Source: Dongia mobilis (GTDB lineage: Bacteria > Pseudomonadota > Alphaproteobacteria > Dongiales > Dongiaceae). Taken from it: a stretch of 64,000 nucleotides of DNA. The position numbers and the translations under genes were made by a program. Positions 17,973 to 28,998 of the stretch are shown one piece after another; positions within the stretch are counted from its first letter, which is position 1; every line of letters begins with the position of its first letter. The DNA is taken from positions 179,863 to 243,862 of the forward strand of contig NZ_SNYW01000014.1 of the NCBI RefSeq assembly GCF_004363235.1, written 5' to 3'. Under the pieces are notes generated by a model. It had not been told where the DNA came from. It was given only the letters and a program-made list of their open reading frames with translations, and did no database searches.

Positions 17973-20297
17973 ATGAAATTCCTGCGTGCCAACGCGCCGC
18001 GCCTGCCGCTCGCCGAGATCGAAGCCTTCGCATCCGAACATTATGGCCTCACCGGCGAACTGACCGAACTCTACAGCGAGCGCGACCAGAATCTGCGCCT
18101 GCGCGAGAAGGACGGCACCGCCTGGGTGCTGAAGGTGGCGAGCGCCGAGGAGGATCCCGGCATCATCGACTGCCAGCTGATGACCATGCGGCATATCGAG
18201 CAGGTCGACCCCGCCCTCCCCGTGCCGCGCGTCCGCCTCGGCCGGGACGGCGCCGCTACGCGCCACATCACCGGACCGGACGGCACGCAGCATGTGTTCT
18301 ACGTGCTCTCCTTCCTCGAGGGCGAGATCGCACAGCGCATCAATATCGACCACGCACTGCATGGCCGCATCGGCGACATGCTGGCACGGCTGGGGCGCGT
18401 CATGCGCGGGCTGTTCCATCCCGCCGCCGGCAGCCGCGAATTGCTGTGGGATGTACGCATGCTGGACCGCCTGCTGCCCCATGCCAGACTGTTCGGCCCC
18501 GGCTGGCAGCAGGACCTCGTCACCCGCATCGGCACGCATTTCATCGCCGAAGTGCGGCCAAAGCTGAGCGCACTCCGCGCCCAGCTGATCCATGGCGACG
18601 TGCACGAGCACAATCTGGTCCTCGGCCCCGACGGCAACATCTCCGGCATCATCGATTTCGGCGACATGTTCCACGGACCCCTGGTGATCGACATCGCCGA
18701 TGCGCTGGGCGACTTCCTGACCGATGCCAGGACCATCGAGGGCACCCTGCGCGCCATGGTCGGCGCCTATAACAGGGTGACACCGCTGGAGGAGGACGAG
18801 GCCGATCTCGTCTTCGACCTTGCTTCCGCCCGCATGATCCTCACCCCGCTCATCAATGCCTTCCGCGCCGCGCAGACGCCGGACGAGCCCAATTACATGG
18901 CGGGCTATGGCGACGCGCCCTTGCGCGTGCTGGAGGCTTTCCAGCAAATGGGGCGGGACAAGGTCAGCGACATCGTGCGCGATGCCTGCGAATTGCCGCG
19001 TCGCGCCGCCGCCCGTCCCAGCACGGAAAACCTCATCGCGCGCCGCAAGCGCCTGATGGGCTCAAAGCTCTATGTCTTCTACGACCCGCCCCTCCATATG
19101 GTGAAGGGCGAAGGCGTCTGGCTCACCGCCGCCGACGGCAGGCGCTATCTCGATTGCTACAACAACGTGCCCCATGTCGGGCATTGCCATCCGCATGTGG
19201 TGGCGACCCTCACCCGCCAGATCCGGACGCTCAACACCAATACGCGCTATCTGGGCGAGCAGGTGCTGGAATATGCCGAGCGCCTCACCGCCACCATGCC
19301 GGGCGGCCTCAAGGTCTGCGCCTTCGTCAATTCCGGCTCCGAGGCCAATGACATCGCCTTCCGCATGGCCAAGGTCTTTACCCGGGCCAGCGGCGGCATC
19401 ACCATGGATTTCGCCTATCACGGCATCACCGAGGCCTCCGACGCCTTCTCGCCCAGCGGCAATTATGCCAACAGCGTGCCGCCCTATATGCGGACCCTCA
19501 TGGCGCCCGACGGCTATCGCGGCAAGTACCGCCACGGCACCAACGACATGGGCGCGCTCTATGCCGCCGATGCAGACCGCGCCATCGCCTCGCTGCAGGA
19601 ATCAGGCCATGGCACTGCGGCCTTCATGATCGACTCCGCGCTGATGACCAATGGCGTGCTGGAACCGGTGCCGGGCTATGTCGCCGGTGTCGCGGCCAGG
19701 GTGCGCGCCGCCGGTGGCCTCGTCATCGGCGACGAAGTGCAATCCGGCTTCGGCCGCATGGGCACCTTCATGTGGGGCCACCAGCATCACGGGATCATCC
19801 CCGACATCGTCACCATCGGCAAGCCGGCCGGCAACGGCCATCCCATCGGCGTCGTGGTGACCAGACCGGAAATCCTGGAGGCTTTCCTGGCGGAATACGC
19901 CTTCTTCTCCACTTTCGGCGGCAACAATGTCTCCTGTGCCGCCGGCCTCGCCGTCCTCGACGTGATCGAGCGCGAGGGCCTCATCGAAAACTCCCGCGTG
20001 GTCGGCGATCATCTGAAGGCCGGGCTCAAGGCCCTCATGAAGAAGCACAACCTCATCGGCGACGTGCGCGGCACCGGCCTTGCCCTCGGCGTCGAACTGG
20101 TCACCGACCGCAAGACCCAGGCCCCCGCGCCGGACGAAACCAGGCGCCTCCTCAACCTCCTGCGCGACGAAGGTGTGCTGGTCGGCAGCGAAGGCATCCT
20201 CGGCAACGTCATCAAGATCCGTCCGCCGATCGTGTTCTCGAAGGAGAATGCGGATACCGCGGTGGCGGCACTGGACCGGGCCCTGGGGAAGGTTTGA
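17973..20297 (+). CDS. Fusion of APH-type kinase and class III aminotransferase-fold phospho-lyase
   Basis: Two-domain cytoplasmic enzyme of 774 residues. Residues 1 to about 345 are an aminoglycoside-phosphotransferase/choline-kinase fold: Lys54 for ATP, the catalytic loop HGDVHEHN (Asp209, Asn214) and the metal site DFGD (Asp228). Residues from about 360 to the end are a class III PLP fold with the cofactor Lys617 (TIGKPAGNGHP), NSGSEAND for phosphate binding and GDEVQSGFGR. The lyase half resembles ethanolamine-phosphate and phosphohydroxylysine phospholyases, and the 2-amino-1-hydroxyethylphosphonate lyase PbfA. The fused kinase suggests phosphorylation of an amino alcohol followed by elimination of phosphate and ammonia to an aldehyde. 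The substrate is unknown; hydroxylysine, ethanolamine or a phosphonate intermediate are candidates. It is the last gene of the phosphonate island and a REP element follows. Confidence 0.85.
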   Translation: MKFLRANAPRLPLAEIEAFASEHYGLTGELTELYSERDQNLRLREKDGTAWVLKVASAEEDPGIIDCQLMTMRHIEQVDPALPVPRVRLGRDGAATRHITGPDGTQHVFYVLSFLEGEIAQRINIDHALHGRIGDMLARLGRVMRGLFHPAAGSRELLWDVRMLDRLLPHARLFGPGWQQDLVTRIGTHFIAEVRPKLSALRAQLIHGDVHEHNLVLGPDGNISGIIDFGDMFHGPLVIDIADALGDFLTDARTIEGTLRAMVGAYNRVTPLEEDEADLVFDLASARMILTPLINAFRAAQTPDEPNYMAGYGDAPLRVLEAFQQMGRDKVSDIVRDACELPRRAAARPSTENLIARRKRLMGSKLYVFYDPPLHMVKGEGVWLTAADGRRYLDCYNNVPHVGHCHPHVVATLTRQIRTLNTNTRYLGEQVLEYAERLTATMPGGLKVCAFVNSGSEANDIAFRMAKVFTRASGGITMDFAYHGITEASDAFSPSGNYANSVPPYMRTLMAPDGYRGKYRHGTNDMGALYAADADRAIASLQESGHGTAAFMIDSALMTNGVLEPVPGYVAGVAARVRAAGGLVIGDEVQSGFGRMGTFMWGHQHHGIIPDIVTIGKPAGNGHPIGVVVTRPEILEAFLAEYAFFSTFGGNNVSCAAGLAVLDVIEREGLIENSRVVGDHLKAGLKALMKKHNLIGDVRGTGLALGVELVTDRKTQAPAPDETRRLLNLLRDEGVLVGSEGILGNVIKIRPPIVFSKENADTAVAALDRALGKV

Positions 20298-20306
20298 GCC
20301 TCGATT

Positions 20307-20395
20307 GTCATGCCCCGGCTTGGCCGGGGCATCCACGAGTTTGCCGGAGATTGACAATAGTAACTCGTGGATCCCCCGCCTGCGCGGGGGATGAC
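20307..20395. repeat. REP-like palindromic element, type A, copy 1
   Basis: 89-base element bounded by GTCAT and ATGAC. Inside are hairpin GCCCCGG..CCGGGGC (20312-20330), a central stem ATCCACGAGTT/AACTCGTGGAT (20331-20341 with 20361-20371) and hairpin CCCCCGC..GCGGGGG (20373-20390). The parts fold into a symmetric cloverleaf. A near-identical copy lies at 21378. Confidence 0.85.
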
Positions 20396-20437
20396 GACAG
20401 GTGGGGTGCGCGTGGGTACCCGCTCAGGGTCGCACGT

Positions 20438-20527
20438 TCACCGAATATCGAGGGCTTCGAAACTCTTCACCAGATCATCGAGCGCCTTCATCTGCACGAG
20501 GAAAGCCGGAATCTAGATGATGTCGGG
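20438..20527 (-). pseudogene. kdsA remnant, C-terminal tail joined to an internal segment
   Basis: Read on the minus strand, this stretch gives DII, a stop, then [16 protein letters not shown] and SFEALDIR with a stop. The end matches the last 20 or so residues of the intact KdsA encoded at 21483-22328 (about 80% at nucleotide level by eye), but the start matches a different part of KdsA (DIIQIPAFL, about 150 residues earlier), with Gln changed to a stop. The join falls at the PAFL sequence that both parts share. It is therefore a decayed, internally deleted kdsA copy and cannot encode an enzyme. Confidence 0.75.
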
Positions 20528-20541
20528 ACTTGATGCTCAAC

Positions 20542-21132
20542 CTAACATCTCAAATCAGCATCCGAAGGTATGCGGGCCGCGAACTCGGCCCAGCACGCAG
20601 ATTTGCGTTCGTCTATCGGGACGCCCAAACCCAGCCTGTACATGTCCGACAAGGCCATCGGGGCTGCGCCGCGGACGCCACACGAAGCTGCTTCAAGCAG
20701 ATAGCCCAAGGCGCTATCGAATCGCTCGGCACGATACAGGATTAAACCAAAGTCCCGTTGCGCCAATACAAATCCTCCGTCTGCCGCATCCTTGTACAAT
20801 TCCAATACATCGTTCCATAAAGTCTGTTCGACTTTGCCTTCCCTGATCTGTCTCTCAATGAGACCGGCAAGGTAGTATTTCGCTTCGAGATTGCCGTCCT
20901 TGCTAAGCGCCACAAGCTCCGGCTCAGGGTCGCACGAAGTCTCGTTTCCAATACACTCAGCTACGTGAATTGGCAGGGAGAACTCCAGCAAGCACTCCGC
21001 CGTCGCATCAGAACTCAGTGACAGAAGGCCAAGTCCACCCAGGACGCATACTCGCACCCTTTTCAGTACGTTCGAACAGGCGAGGCTGAAAAAGCAACGG
21101 ACTGGACTGTCCATACTTTGAGATGCGTACAT
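20542..21132 (-). CDS. Sel1-like repeat protein, probably secreted
   Basis: About 196-residue protein with helical Sel1/TPR-like repeats in the second half (EAKYYLAGLIERQI, VLAQRDFGLILYRAE, MALSDMYRLGLGVP), a fold used in protein-protein contacts. The start at 21132 has a GAGGGAGAG purine run nine bases upstream; the N-terminus then contains a basic stretch and a hydrophobic core (VLGGLGLLSLSSDATA) that look like a signal peptide. Longer frames exist up to 21249, and Met at 21111 is also possible. Base composition is clearly lower in GC than neighbours and codon choice is less biased. It lies between duplicated REP/kdsA-tail sequences, which suggests an acquired gene. Function is unknown. Confidence 0.6.
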   Translation of the reverse strand: MYASQSMDSPVRCFFSLACSNVLKRVRVCVLGGLGLLSLSSDATAECLLEFSLPIHVAECIGNETSCDPEPELVALSKDGNLEAKYYLAGLIERQIREGKVEQTLWNDVLELYKDAADGGFVLAQRDFGLILYRAERFDSALGYLLEAASCGVRGAAPMALSDMYRLGLGVPIDERKSACWAEFAARIPSDADLRC

Positions 21133-21377
21133 GGCAGCTATCTCTCCCTCACCCGCCTCGTCACCCATGCGCGTGAGTGATGAGGGGCCGAACTCGATTT
21201 TCTTGTATGTGCCGGAGTTGATCACGACACGGGCCATCACGCCTGGCATCCCAGACTGGAGAGACCATCAAGCGCCGCGGTACTCAACCAGCACAATCCA
21301 AACGAGAGCGTAGCACTCCATTTTTGCTTGTGGAAGAGGTAGCCGCAGCGAGCTTGGCAAAGACGTCGGTCGGAATT
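21133..21377. other. Non-coding low-GC stretch upstream of the Sel1-like gene
   Basis: No gene is seen. It would hold the promoter of the Sel1-like gene. Base composition is low in GC like that gene up to about 21330, then returns to the local norm near the second REP copy, which marks the right edge of the inserted DNA. Confidence 0.4.
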
Positions 21378-21466
21378 GTCATGCCCCGGCTTTGCCGGGG
21401 CATCCACGAGTTCAACAGCGACTGAAAAAAGTAACTCGTGGATCCCCCGCCTGCGCGGGGGATGGC
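21378..21466. repeat. REP-like palindromic element, type A, copy 2
   Basis: Same architecture as the element at 20307: left hairpin GCCCCGGC..GCCGGGGC, central stem ATCCACGAGTT/AACTCGTGGAT, right hairpin CCCCCGC..GCGGGGG, with a changed loop and one mismatch in the outer stem (ATGGC for ATGAC). It lies just after the kdsA stop and may end that transcript. Confidence 0.85.
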
Positions 21467-21482
21467 ACAGTGAGGGAACGTC

Positions 21483-23978
<2,496 letters not shown>

Positions 23979-24050
23979 TTATGGAACGAGTCGGGGTAGT
24001 CCGGCAAGCGCTCTGTGGCTGCCGGTGGGAAGGGCTTGAGGGACCAAGAT

Positions 24051-24428
24051 TTACTGGCCGGAGGGGGCGACCGGTTCGGCCGGGGCGGCGGGTGCCGGCT
24101 GCTCGACCGGGACCGAATCGGTGCTGACCGGGGCCGCCGGCGCACTGGTGGAGGTGCCGCCGACCAGCGGCTCGCGCTTGGCGCTGTGGCTGTCGGCATA
24201 GGCGAGTGCGAGGCTGGTGCAGAAGAACGCGACCGCCAGCCATTTGGTGGCGCGGGTCAGCAGATTGGCCTGGGCGCGGCCGGAGAGGAAGCCGGCCATG
24301 CCGCCCGAGGCACCGCCGCCCAACCCGCCGAGGCCGCCCTCGTTCTTCTGGGTCAGGATGAGGCCGACCAGGAAGACGGCAATGATGACGTGGACGGCCA
24401 GGATGACCGGGACCAGGGCTCCCAACAT
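24051..24428 (-). CDS. secG: Preprotein translocase subunit SecG
   Basis: Small inner-membrane subunit of the Sec translocon, stimulating protein export with SecYE and SecA. 125 residues with two transmembrane helices (about 3-23 and 62-80) linked by the conserved Gly-rich loop (NEGGLGGLGGGASGG, then FLSGRAQANLLTRAT). The C-terminal 40 residues are an Ala/Pro/Thr-rich tail that varies between species. It is co-directional with tpiA and pyrG. The ATG at 24428 begins the first helix (MLGALVPVILAVHVI), so the start is secure. Confidence 0.93.
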   Translation of the reverse strand: MLGALVPVILAVHVIIAVFLVGLILTQKNEGGLGGLGGGASGGMAGFLSGRAQANLLTRATKWLAVAFFCTSLALAYADSHSAKREPLVGGTSTSAPAAPVSTDSVPVEQPAPAAPAEPVAPSGQ

Positions 24429-24552
24429 GAGCGCACTCGCAAGTTCTTGAAATGTCGTAAGTCGGCGCGGGTTCTAGCTTTTTTTGCCCGGTATTACCAG
24501 TACCAAATTGGCGCGGCCGGCCCCCCGTTCAACCCCGGCTTCAACCCTGGCT

Positions 24553-25308
24553 TCACGCCGAGACGGCAGCACCCGCAGCTATGGCCATGAAATCGGCCGC
24601 CTTCAGGCTGGCGCCGCCGACCAGGGCGCCGTTGACCTCTGCTACCGCCATCAATTCCGCCGCATTGGCCGGCTTGACCGAGCCGCCATAGAGGACGCGC
24701 ACGGGGCCGCGATCCGCGACCAAGCTGCGGATATGCCGGTGCATCGCCGCCACATCCGCCACACTCGGCGTCCGCCCGGTCCCGATCGCCCAGACAGGCT
24801 CGTAGGCAATCACCAGATTGCTTGAATTCGCCCCTGCCGGAACCGACTCAATGATCTGTTTTTCAACGATATTTTCGGCCTTTCCCGCATCCCGCTCCGC
24901 CTCGGTTTCGCCAACGCAGACGATGGCGGTAAGCCCGGCATCGATGGCGGCCTTGGCCTTGGCGGCGACCAGCAAGCTGCTCTCGCCGTGATCCGCCCGG
25001 CGCTCGGAATGCCCCAGGATGACATGGCTGCAGCCAAGGTCGGCCAGCATGGCGGCAGAGACATCGCCAGTATGGGCGCCCGCGGCGGCCATGTGGCAAT
25101 CCTGCCCGCCCAGCGCGATGGCCGAACCGGCGAGCCCGCCGCCCACCTCCGGGATATAGGGAAAGGGCGGGCAGACCAGCAGATCGACCGAGGCCGGCCC
25201 GGCGGCGGCGAGGGTTCTGATCTCGGCCACCAGCGATGCCGCCATGGCGCGACTGCCATTCATCTTCCAATTGCCGGCGACCAATGGCCGGATACCCTGC
25301 GTTCCCAC
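24553..25308 (-). CDS. tpiA: Triosephosphate isomerase
   Basis: Glycolytic and gluconeogenic TIM barrel enzyme that interconverts dihydroxyacetone phosphate and glyceraldehyde 3-phosphate. 251 residues. The active site is complete: Asn13 and Lys15 (AGNWKMNG), His100 (LGHSERR), Glu170 ([11 protein letters not shown], which includes the flexible loop), and the phosphate-binding GGSVKP near the C-terminus. It starts with GTG at 25308. It heads the tpiA-secG-pyrG-kdsA group and is divergent from ppiD across about 220 bases. Confidence 0.97.
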   Translation of the reverse strand: MGTQGIRPLVAGNWKMNGSRAMAASLVAEIRTLAAAGPASVDLLVCPPFPYIPEVGGGLAGSAIALGGQDCHMAAAGAHTGDVSAAMLADLGCSHVILGHSERRADHGESSLLVAAKAKAAIDAGLTAIVCVGETEAERDAGKAENIVEKQIIESVPAGANSSNLVIAYEPVWAIGTGRTPSVADVAAMHRHIRSLVADRGPVRVLYGGSVKPANAAELMAVAEVNGALVGGASLKAADFMAIAAGAAVSA

Positions 25309-25531
25309 TTACCTGCCTCCCGGACTGGCTGTTCCCGGCAAGGAACCACAGGCGGCGGCGCAGCGGCAAGGGATTCGCGCGGCCACCTGGCTTCCGGCCG
25401 GGGGCACGGCCGGCCTGGCCCCGCCGGTGCCCCATCCCCTTGCCCGCCTTGGGGGCCATCCCTATGATGCGCCGCCTAAAATTGATTACCCATGCGGCGG
25501 GGTTCGCCGCCTTTGCTTTGGAAAGACCTTG

Positions 25532-27427
25532 ATGCTCACCGCCCTTCGCAGCCAGGCCCGTTCCTGGATCGCCAAGCTCCTGTTCGGCCTTCTGATCGTT
25601 GCCTTCGCGGTCTGGGGCATCGGTGACATCTTCAACCGGCCCCAGGTCTCGGAGCCGATCGTCCGCATCGGCGACGACTTCACCTACTCGGCGACGGATT
25701 TCGACCGCGAGATGCGGCTCGCCCTGCAGCGCCTTGCCCAGATCCAGGGCATGCCGGTGAGCCCTGAACTCTTCGCCCAGTTCGGCGGCGCCCAGGGCCT
25801 GGTCGACCAGGCCGAGAGCAAGGGCCTGCTGCAGGTCTACGGCCAGCGCCTCGGCTTCGAGGTGCCGCAGCAGGCGGCGGTGCAGTATGTCGAAAGCGAC
25901 CCCCAGTTCCTGAACGCGACCAACCGCTTCGACCGCGCCCGGTTCGAGTATTTCCTGCGTCAGCTGGGCCAGAGCGAGGAACAGTATGTCGCCGCGCAGC
26001 AGGGCCTGCTGCGCGCCAGCTATCTGATGTCGGCGATTTCTGGGCCCGCCATTGCCCCGACGCCCCTGGTGCGCAACGTCCACTCCTTCGATGCCGAGAA
26101 GCGCCAGGCCGAAACCGTGCTGGTGCCGATTAGCTCGATCACCGATGTGGCGGCGCCGGACGATGCCACCCTCGCCGCCTGGCATGAAGAGCAGGCAGCG
26201 CGCTACCAGTCGCCGGAATATCGCGCCGGCCTTATCGTGCAGATGGCGCCCTCGGATTTCATCCAGGATGTCGCCGTCTCGGATGCCGAGATCGAGGCGG
26301 AATACCAAGCGCGGATTGCCGAGTATTCGACACCGGAGACGCGCAATGTCGAGCAGGTCGTGGTGCAGGACCCGGCAATCGCCGACAAAATCATCACGGC
26401 AGTCAAGGGCGGCACCGCCTTCGCCCAGGCGGTGCGCGATGCAGCCCAGTCCGATCCCGTGCCGCTGGGCCAGGTGACCCGCGAGCGGCTGCCCGCCGAC
26501 ATTGCCGATGCCGTCTTCGCCCTGCCTGCCGGCAGCGTGTCGGAGGCACTAAAGAGCCCCTTCGGCCTCCACGTCGTCTTTGTCTCGGCGGTAACGCCCG
26601 CCGCCACTAAGCCCCTGGCCGACGTCCGCGGCGAGATCCGCAATGCACTGGCCATCGGTCGCGCAGCCGATGCCATGGAATCCGTCCGTGTGCAGCTGGA
26701 GGACGAACTGGCCGCAGGAATTCCGCTGGCTGAAGCGGCCGAGAAGCTCAGCCTGCCGCAAACCGGATTCGCCGCCATCGATGCCGCCGGCCAGGACCGC
26801 GACGGGGCAAATCTGGGCCTGTCCGCCGATGCCGTGGCACTCATCTTCGAGACCCAGACCGGCGAGCCTGGTTACGTGAAGGCGCTCAATGACGGCTCCT
26901 ATGCCGTGGCCCAGATCGACGAGATCGTCGCGCCGGCCCTGCGGCCGCTGGCCGAGGTACGCGACCAGGCCATTGCCGACTGGACGCTGGCGCAACAGCG
27001 CGAGCGTGCCAGGGCGATCGCCGACGAGATCGCCCAGAATGTGAAGGACGGCGGCGCGCTCAAGGCCGAGGCCGACGCGCGCGGCTTCGAGCTAAAATCG
27101 ACCCAGTTGTTCCTGCGTGACGAAGGCGATGCGGCAAACGGCGTCACCGGCGCCCTGGCGCGTGCCCTCTTCCAGTTGAAGCAGGGCGAGGTGACCGTGG
27201 GCGACAGTTCCGACGGCGCGGTCGTCGCCCGCCTTGCCGCGATCGAGACCGCGGATGCCGCTGCTGGCGCCGATGCCGGTGCCGATGTCCTGAAGCAGGC
27301 CGCGGACCGCGAGACCCTGGCGCTGGCAAGCGACATAAGGCAAAGCTTCATCGCCGCCCTGCGCACGGAACTGCCGCTCGAGCGCAATGACGCAATCTGG
27401 CAACGCGCCGTCCAGAGTGAAAACTGA
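25532..27427 (+). CDS. ppiD: Periplasmic chaperone/peptidyl-prolyl isomerase PpiD-like
   Basis: Membrane-anchored folding factor of 631 residues, facing the periplasm and near the Sec exit. One N-terminal transmembrane helix (residues about 13-34, IAKLLFGLLIVAFAVWGIGD) is followed by a SurA-N-like chaperone region and a parvulin PPIC domain at roughly 255-360 (VPLGQVTRERLPADIADAVF, then FGLHVVFVSAV). The tail is a second chaperone-like region rich in Ala and Glu. The ATG at 25532 has GGAAAG six bases upstream; the in-frame opening further left is not coding. The 223-base gap to tpiA holds a small GC hairpin (25494-25510) close to the start and nothing else clear. trpE follows 56 bases downstream on the same strand. 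Confidence 0.9.
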   Translation: MLTALRSQARSWIAKLLFGLLIVAFAVWGIGDIFNRPQVSEPIVRIGDDFTYSATDFDREMRLALQRLAQIQGMPVSPELFAQFGGAQGLVDQAESKGLLQVYGQRLGFEVPQQAAVQYVESDPQFLNATNRFDRARFEYFLRQLGQSEEQYVAAQQGLLRASYLMSAISGPAIAPTPLVRNVHSFDAEKRQAETVLVPISSITDVAAPDDATLAAWHEEQAARYQSPEYRAGLIVQMAPSDFIQDVAVSDAEIEAEYQARIAEYSTPETRNVEQVVVQDPAIADKIITAVKGGTAFAQAVRDAAQSDPVPLGQVTRERLPADIADAVFALPAGSVSEALKSPFGLHVVFVSAVTPAATKPLADVRGEIRNALAIGRAADAMESVRVQLEDELAAGIPLAEAAEKLSLPQTGFAAIDAAGQDRDGANLGLSADAVALIFETQTGEPGYVKALNDGSYAVAQIDEIVAPALRPLAEVRDQAIADWTLAQQRERARAIADEIAQNVKDGGALKAEADARGFELKSTQLFLRDEGDAANGVTGALARALFQLKQGEVTVGDSSDGAVVARLAAIETADAAAGADAGADVLKQAADRETLALASDIRQSFIAALRTELPLERNDAIWQRAVQSEN

Positions 27428-27483
27428 CATGGTCGCAACCGCGGCCGTGACCACCAAAGGACTTCGCACAAGGCGCGCATCCC

Positions 27484-28998
27484 ATGAAGGTTGAACCGGA
27501 TTTCGAGGCATTCGCGGCAAAACATGACGGCGGCGCGGCCCAGCTGGTCTGGACGCGGCTGGTCGCCGATCTCGAGACCACCATCTCGGTGATGCTGAAA
27601 CTGGCCGACGGCCGCGCCAACTCGATCCTGCTGGAATCGGTCGAGGGCGGTGCCGTGCGCGGCCGCTATTCGATCATCGGCCTGAAGCCCGACCTTGTCT
27701 GGCGCTGCCGGGGCCGGCAGGCCGAGATCAACCGCAATGCCCGCTTCGAGCCCGACAAATTCGTGCCGGAGGAACTGCCCGCCCTGCAATCCCTGCGGTC
27801 GCTGATCACGGAAAGCCGCATCGAGGTGCCGCGCGGCCTGCCGCCGATGGCCTCCGGCCTGTTCGGTTATCTCGGCTACGACATGGTGCGCCAGGTCGAG
27901 AAGCTGCCCGAATTGAAGCCGGACAAGCTTGGCCTCCATGACAGCATCTTCATCCGCCCGACACTGATCGTGATCTTCGACAATGTCGAGGACTCGCTCA
28001 CCATCGTGACGCCGGTCTGGAACAAGGATGGACTCAACGCCCGCGCCGCCTACAACCAGGCGCTGGAACGCCTCAACGACGTGGTCGCCGATCTCGACCG
28101 GGCGCTGCCGCAACAGGTTGGCAGCATCGACAAGTCCACCTTGCCCGAGCCCACCTCGAACATGAGCCGCGAGGATTTCCATGGCATGGTCGCGAAGGCC
28201 AAGGAATACATCCTCGCCGGCGACATCTTCCAGGTGGTGCTGTCGCAGCGTTTCTCGCTGCCCTTCAAGCTGCCGCCGATGGCGCTCTACCGCTCGCTCC
28301 GGCGGCTCAACCCCTCGCCCTTCCTGTTCTACCTCGAACTCGGCGGCTTCAGCATCATCGGCTCCAGTCCCGAGATCCTCGTCCGCCTGCGCGATGACAA
28401 GGTAACCATCCGGCCGATCGCCGGGACAAGGCCGCGCGGCAAGACCCCGGAAGAGGACAAGGCAAACGCCGCCGACCTGCTCGCCGACCAGAAGGAATTG
28501 TCCGAGCACCTCATGCTGCTCGATCTCGGCCGCAATGATGTCGGGCGCGTGGCCAAAATTGGCTCGGTCCGCGTCACCGAGAAATTCATCATCGAGAATT
28601 ACAGCCACGTCATGCATATCGTCTCCAATGTCGAGGGGACGATCGACGGCAGATATGATGCCATGGACGCGCTGATGGCCGGCTTCCCGGCGGGGACAGT
28701 CTCCGGCGCGCCGAAGGTGCGCGCGATGGAGATCATCGAGGAACTGGAGCCCGAGCGGCGCGGCGTCTATGGCGGCGCCGTCGGCTATTTTGCCGCCGAC
28801 GGCTCGATGGATACCTGCATCGCCTTGCGCACGACCGTGATCAAGGACGGCACCATGTATGTGCAGGCCGGCGCCGGCATTGTCGCGGATTCGGTCCCGG
28901 AGAGCGAATTCCAGGAATGCCAGCACAAGGCGCGCGCCCTCGTCCGGGCGGCACAGGAGGCGATCCTCTTCGCCCAGGGCGGTGGACGGAACCGCTAG
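27484..28998 (+). CDS. trpE: Anthranilate synthase component I
   Basis: Chorismate-using subunit of anthranilate synthase, first step of tryptophan synthesis; 504 residues. The N-terminal part contains the tryptophan feedback site (SILLESVEGG), and the C-terminal chorismate-binding domain has PSPFLFYLE, SSPEILVRL, PIAGTRPRGKTPEED, LLDLGRNDVGRVA and GFPAGTVSGAPKVRAMEIIEE-like elements. The glutaminase partner trpG is not adjacent: it lies 3.7 kb downstream after three genes on the other strand. Only 56 bases separate it from ppiD, and no Trp-codon leader peptide or attenuator is visible. The stop overlaps the convergent acetyltransferase gene by four bases. Confidence 0.97.
   Translation: MKVEPDFEAFAAKHDGGAAQLVWTRLVADLETTISVMLKLADGRANSILLESVEGGAVRGRYSIIGLKPDLVWRCRGRQAEINRNARFEPDKFVPEELPALQSLRSLITESRIEVPRGLPPMASGLFGYLGYDMVRQVEKLPELKPDKLGLHDSIFIRPTLIVIFDNVEDSLTIVTPVWNKDGLNARAAYNQALERLNDVVADLDRALPQQVGSIDKSTLPEPTSNMSREDFHGMVAKAKEYILAGDIFQVVLSQRFSLPFKLPPMALYRSLRRLNPSPFLFYLELGGFSIIGSSPEILVRLRDDKVTIRPIAGTRPRGKTPEEDKANAADLLADQKELSEHLMLLDLGRNDVGRVAKIGSVRVTEKFIIENYSHVMHIVSNVEGTIDGRYDAMDALMAGFPAGTVSGAPKVRAMEIIEELEPERRGVYGGAVGYFAADGSMDTCIALRTTVIKDGTMYVQAGAGIVADSVPESEFQECQHKARALVRAAQEAILFAQGGGRNR

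Noticed and set aside
20542..21249. Longer start of the Sel1-like gene at 21249
   Set aside because: The extra 39 residues have no ribosome site and place the signal-peptide-like segment in the interior; the start at 21132 is preferred.
20307..21466. REP copies as inverted repeats of an insertion sequence
   Set aside because: They are in direct orientation, each is itself palindromic, and no transposase lies between them.
27428..27483. Tryptophan attenuator before trpE
   Set aside because: The gap is only 56 bases, with no run of Trp codons and no terminator hairpin.
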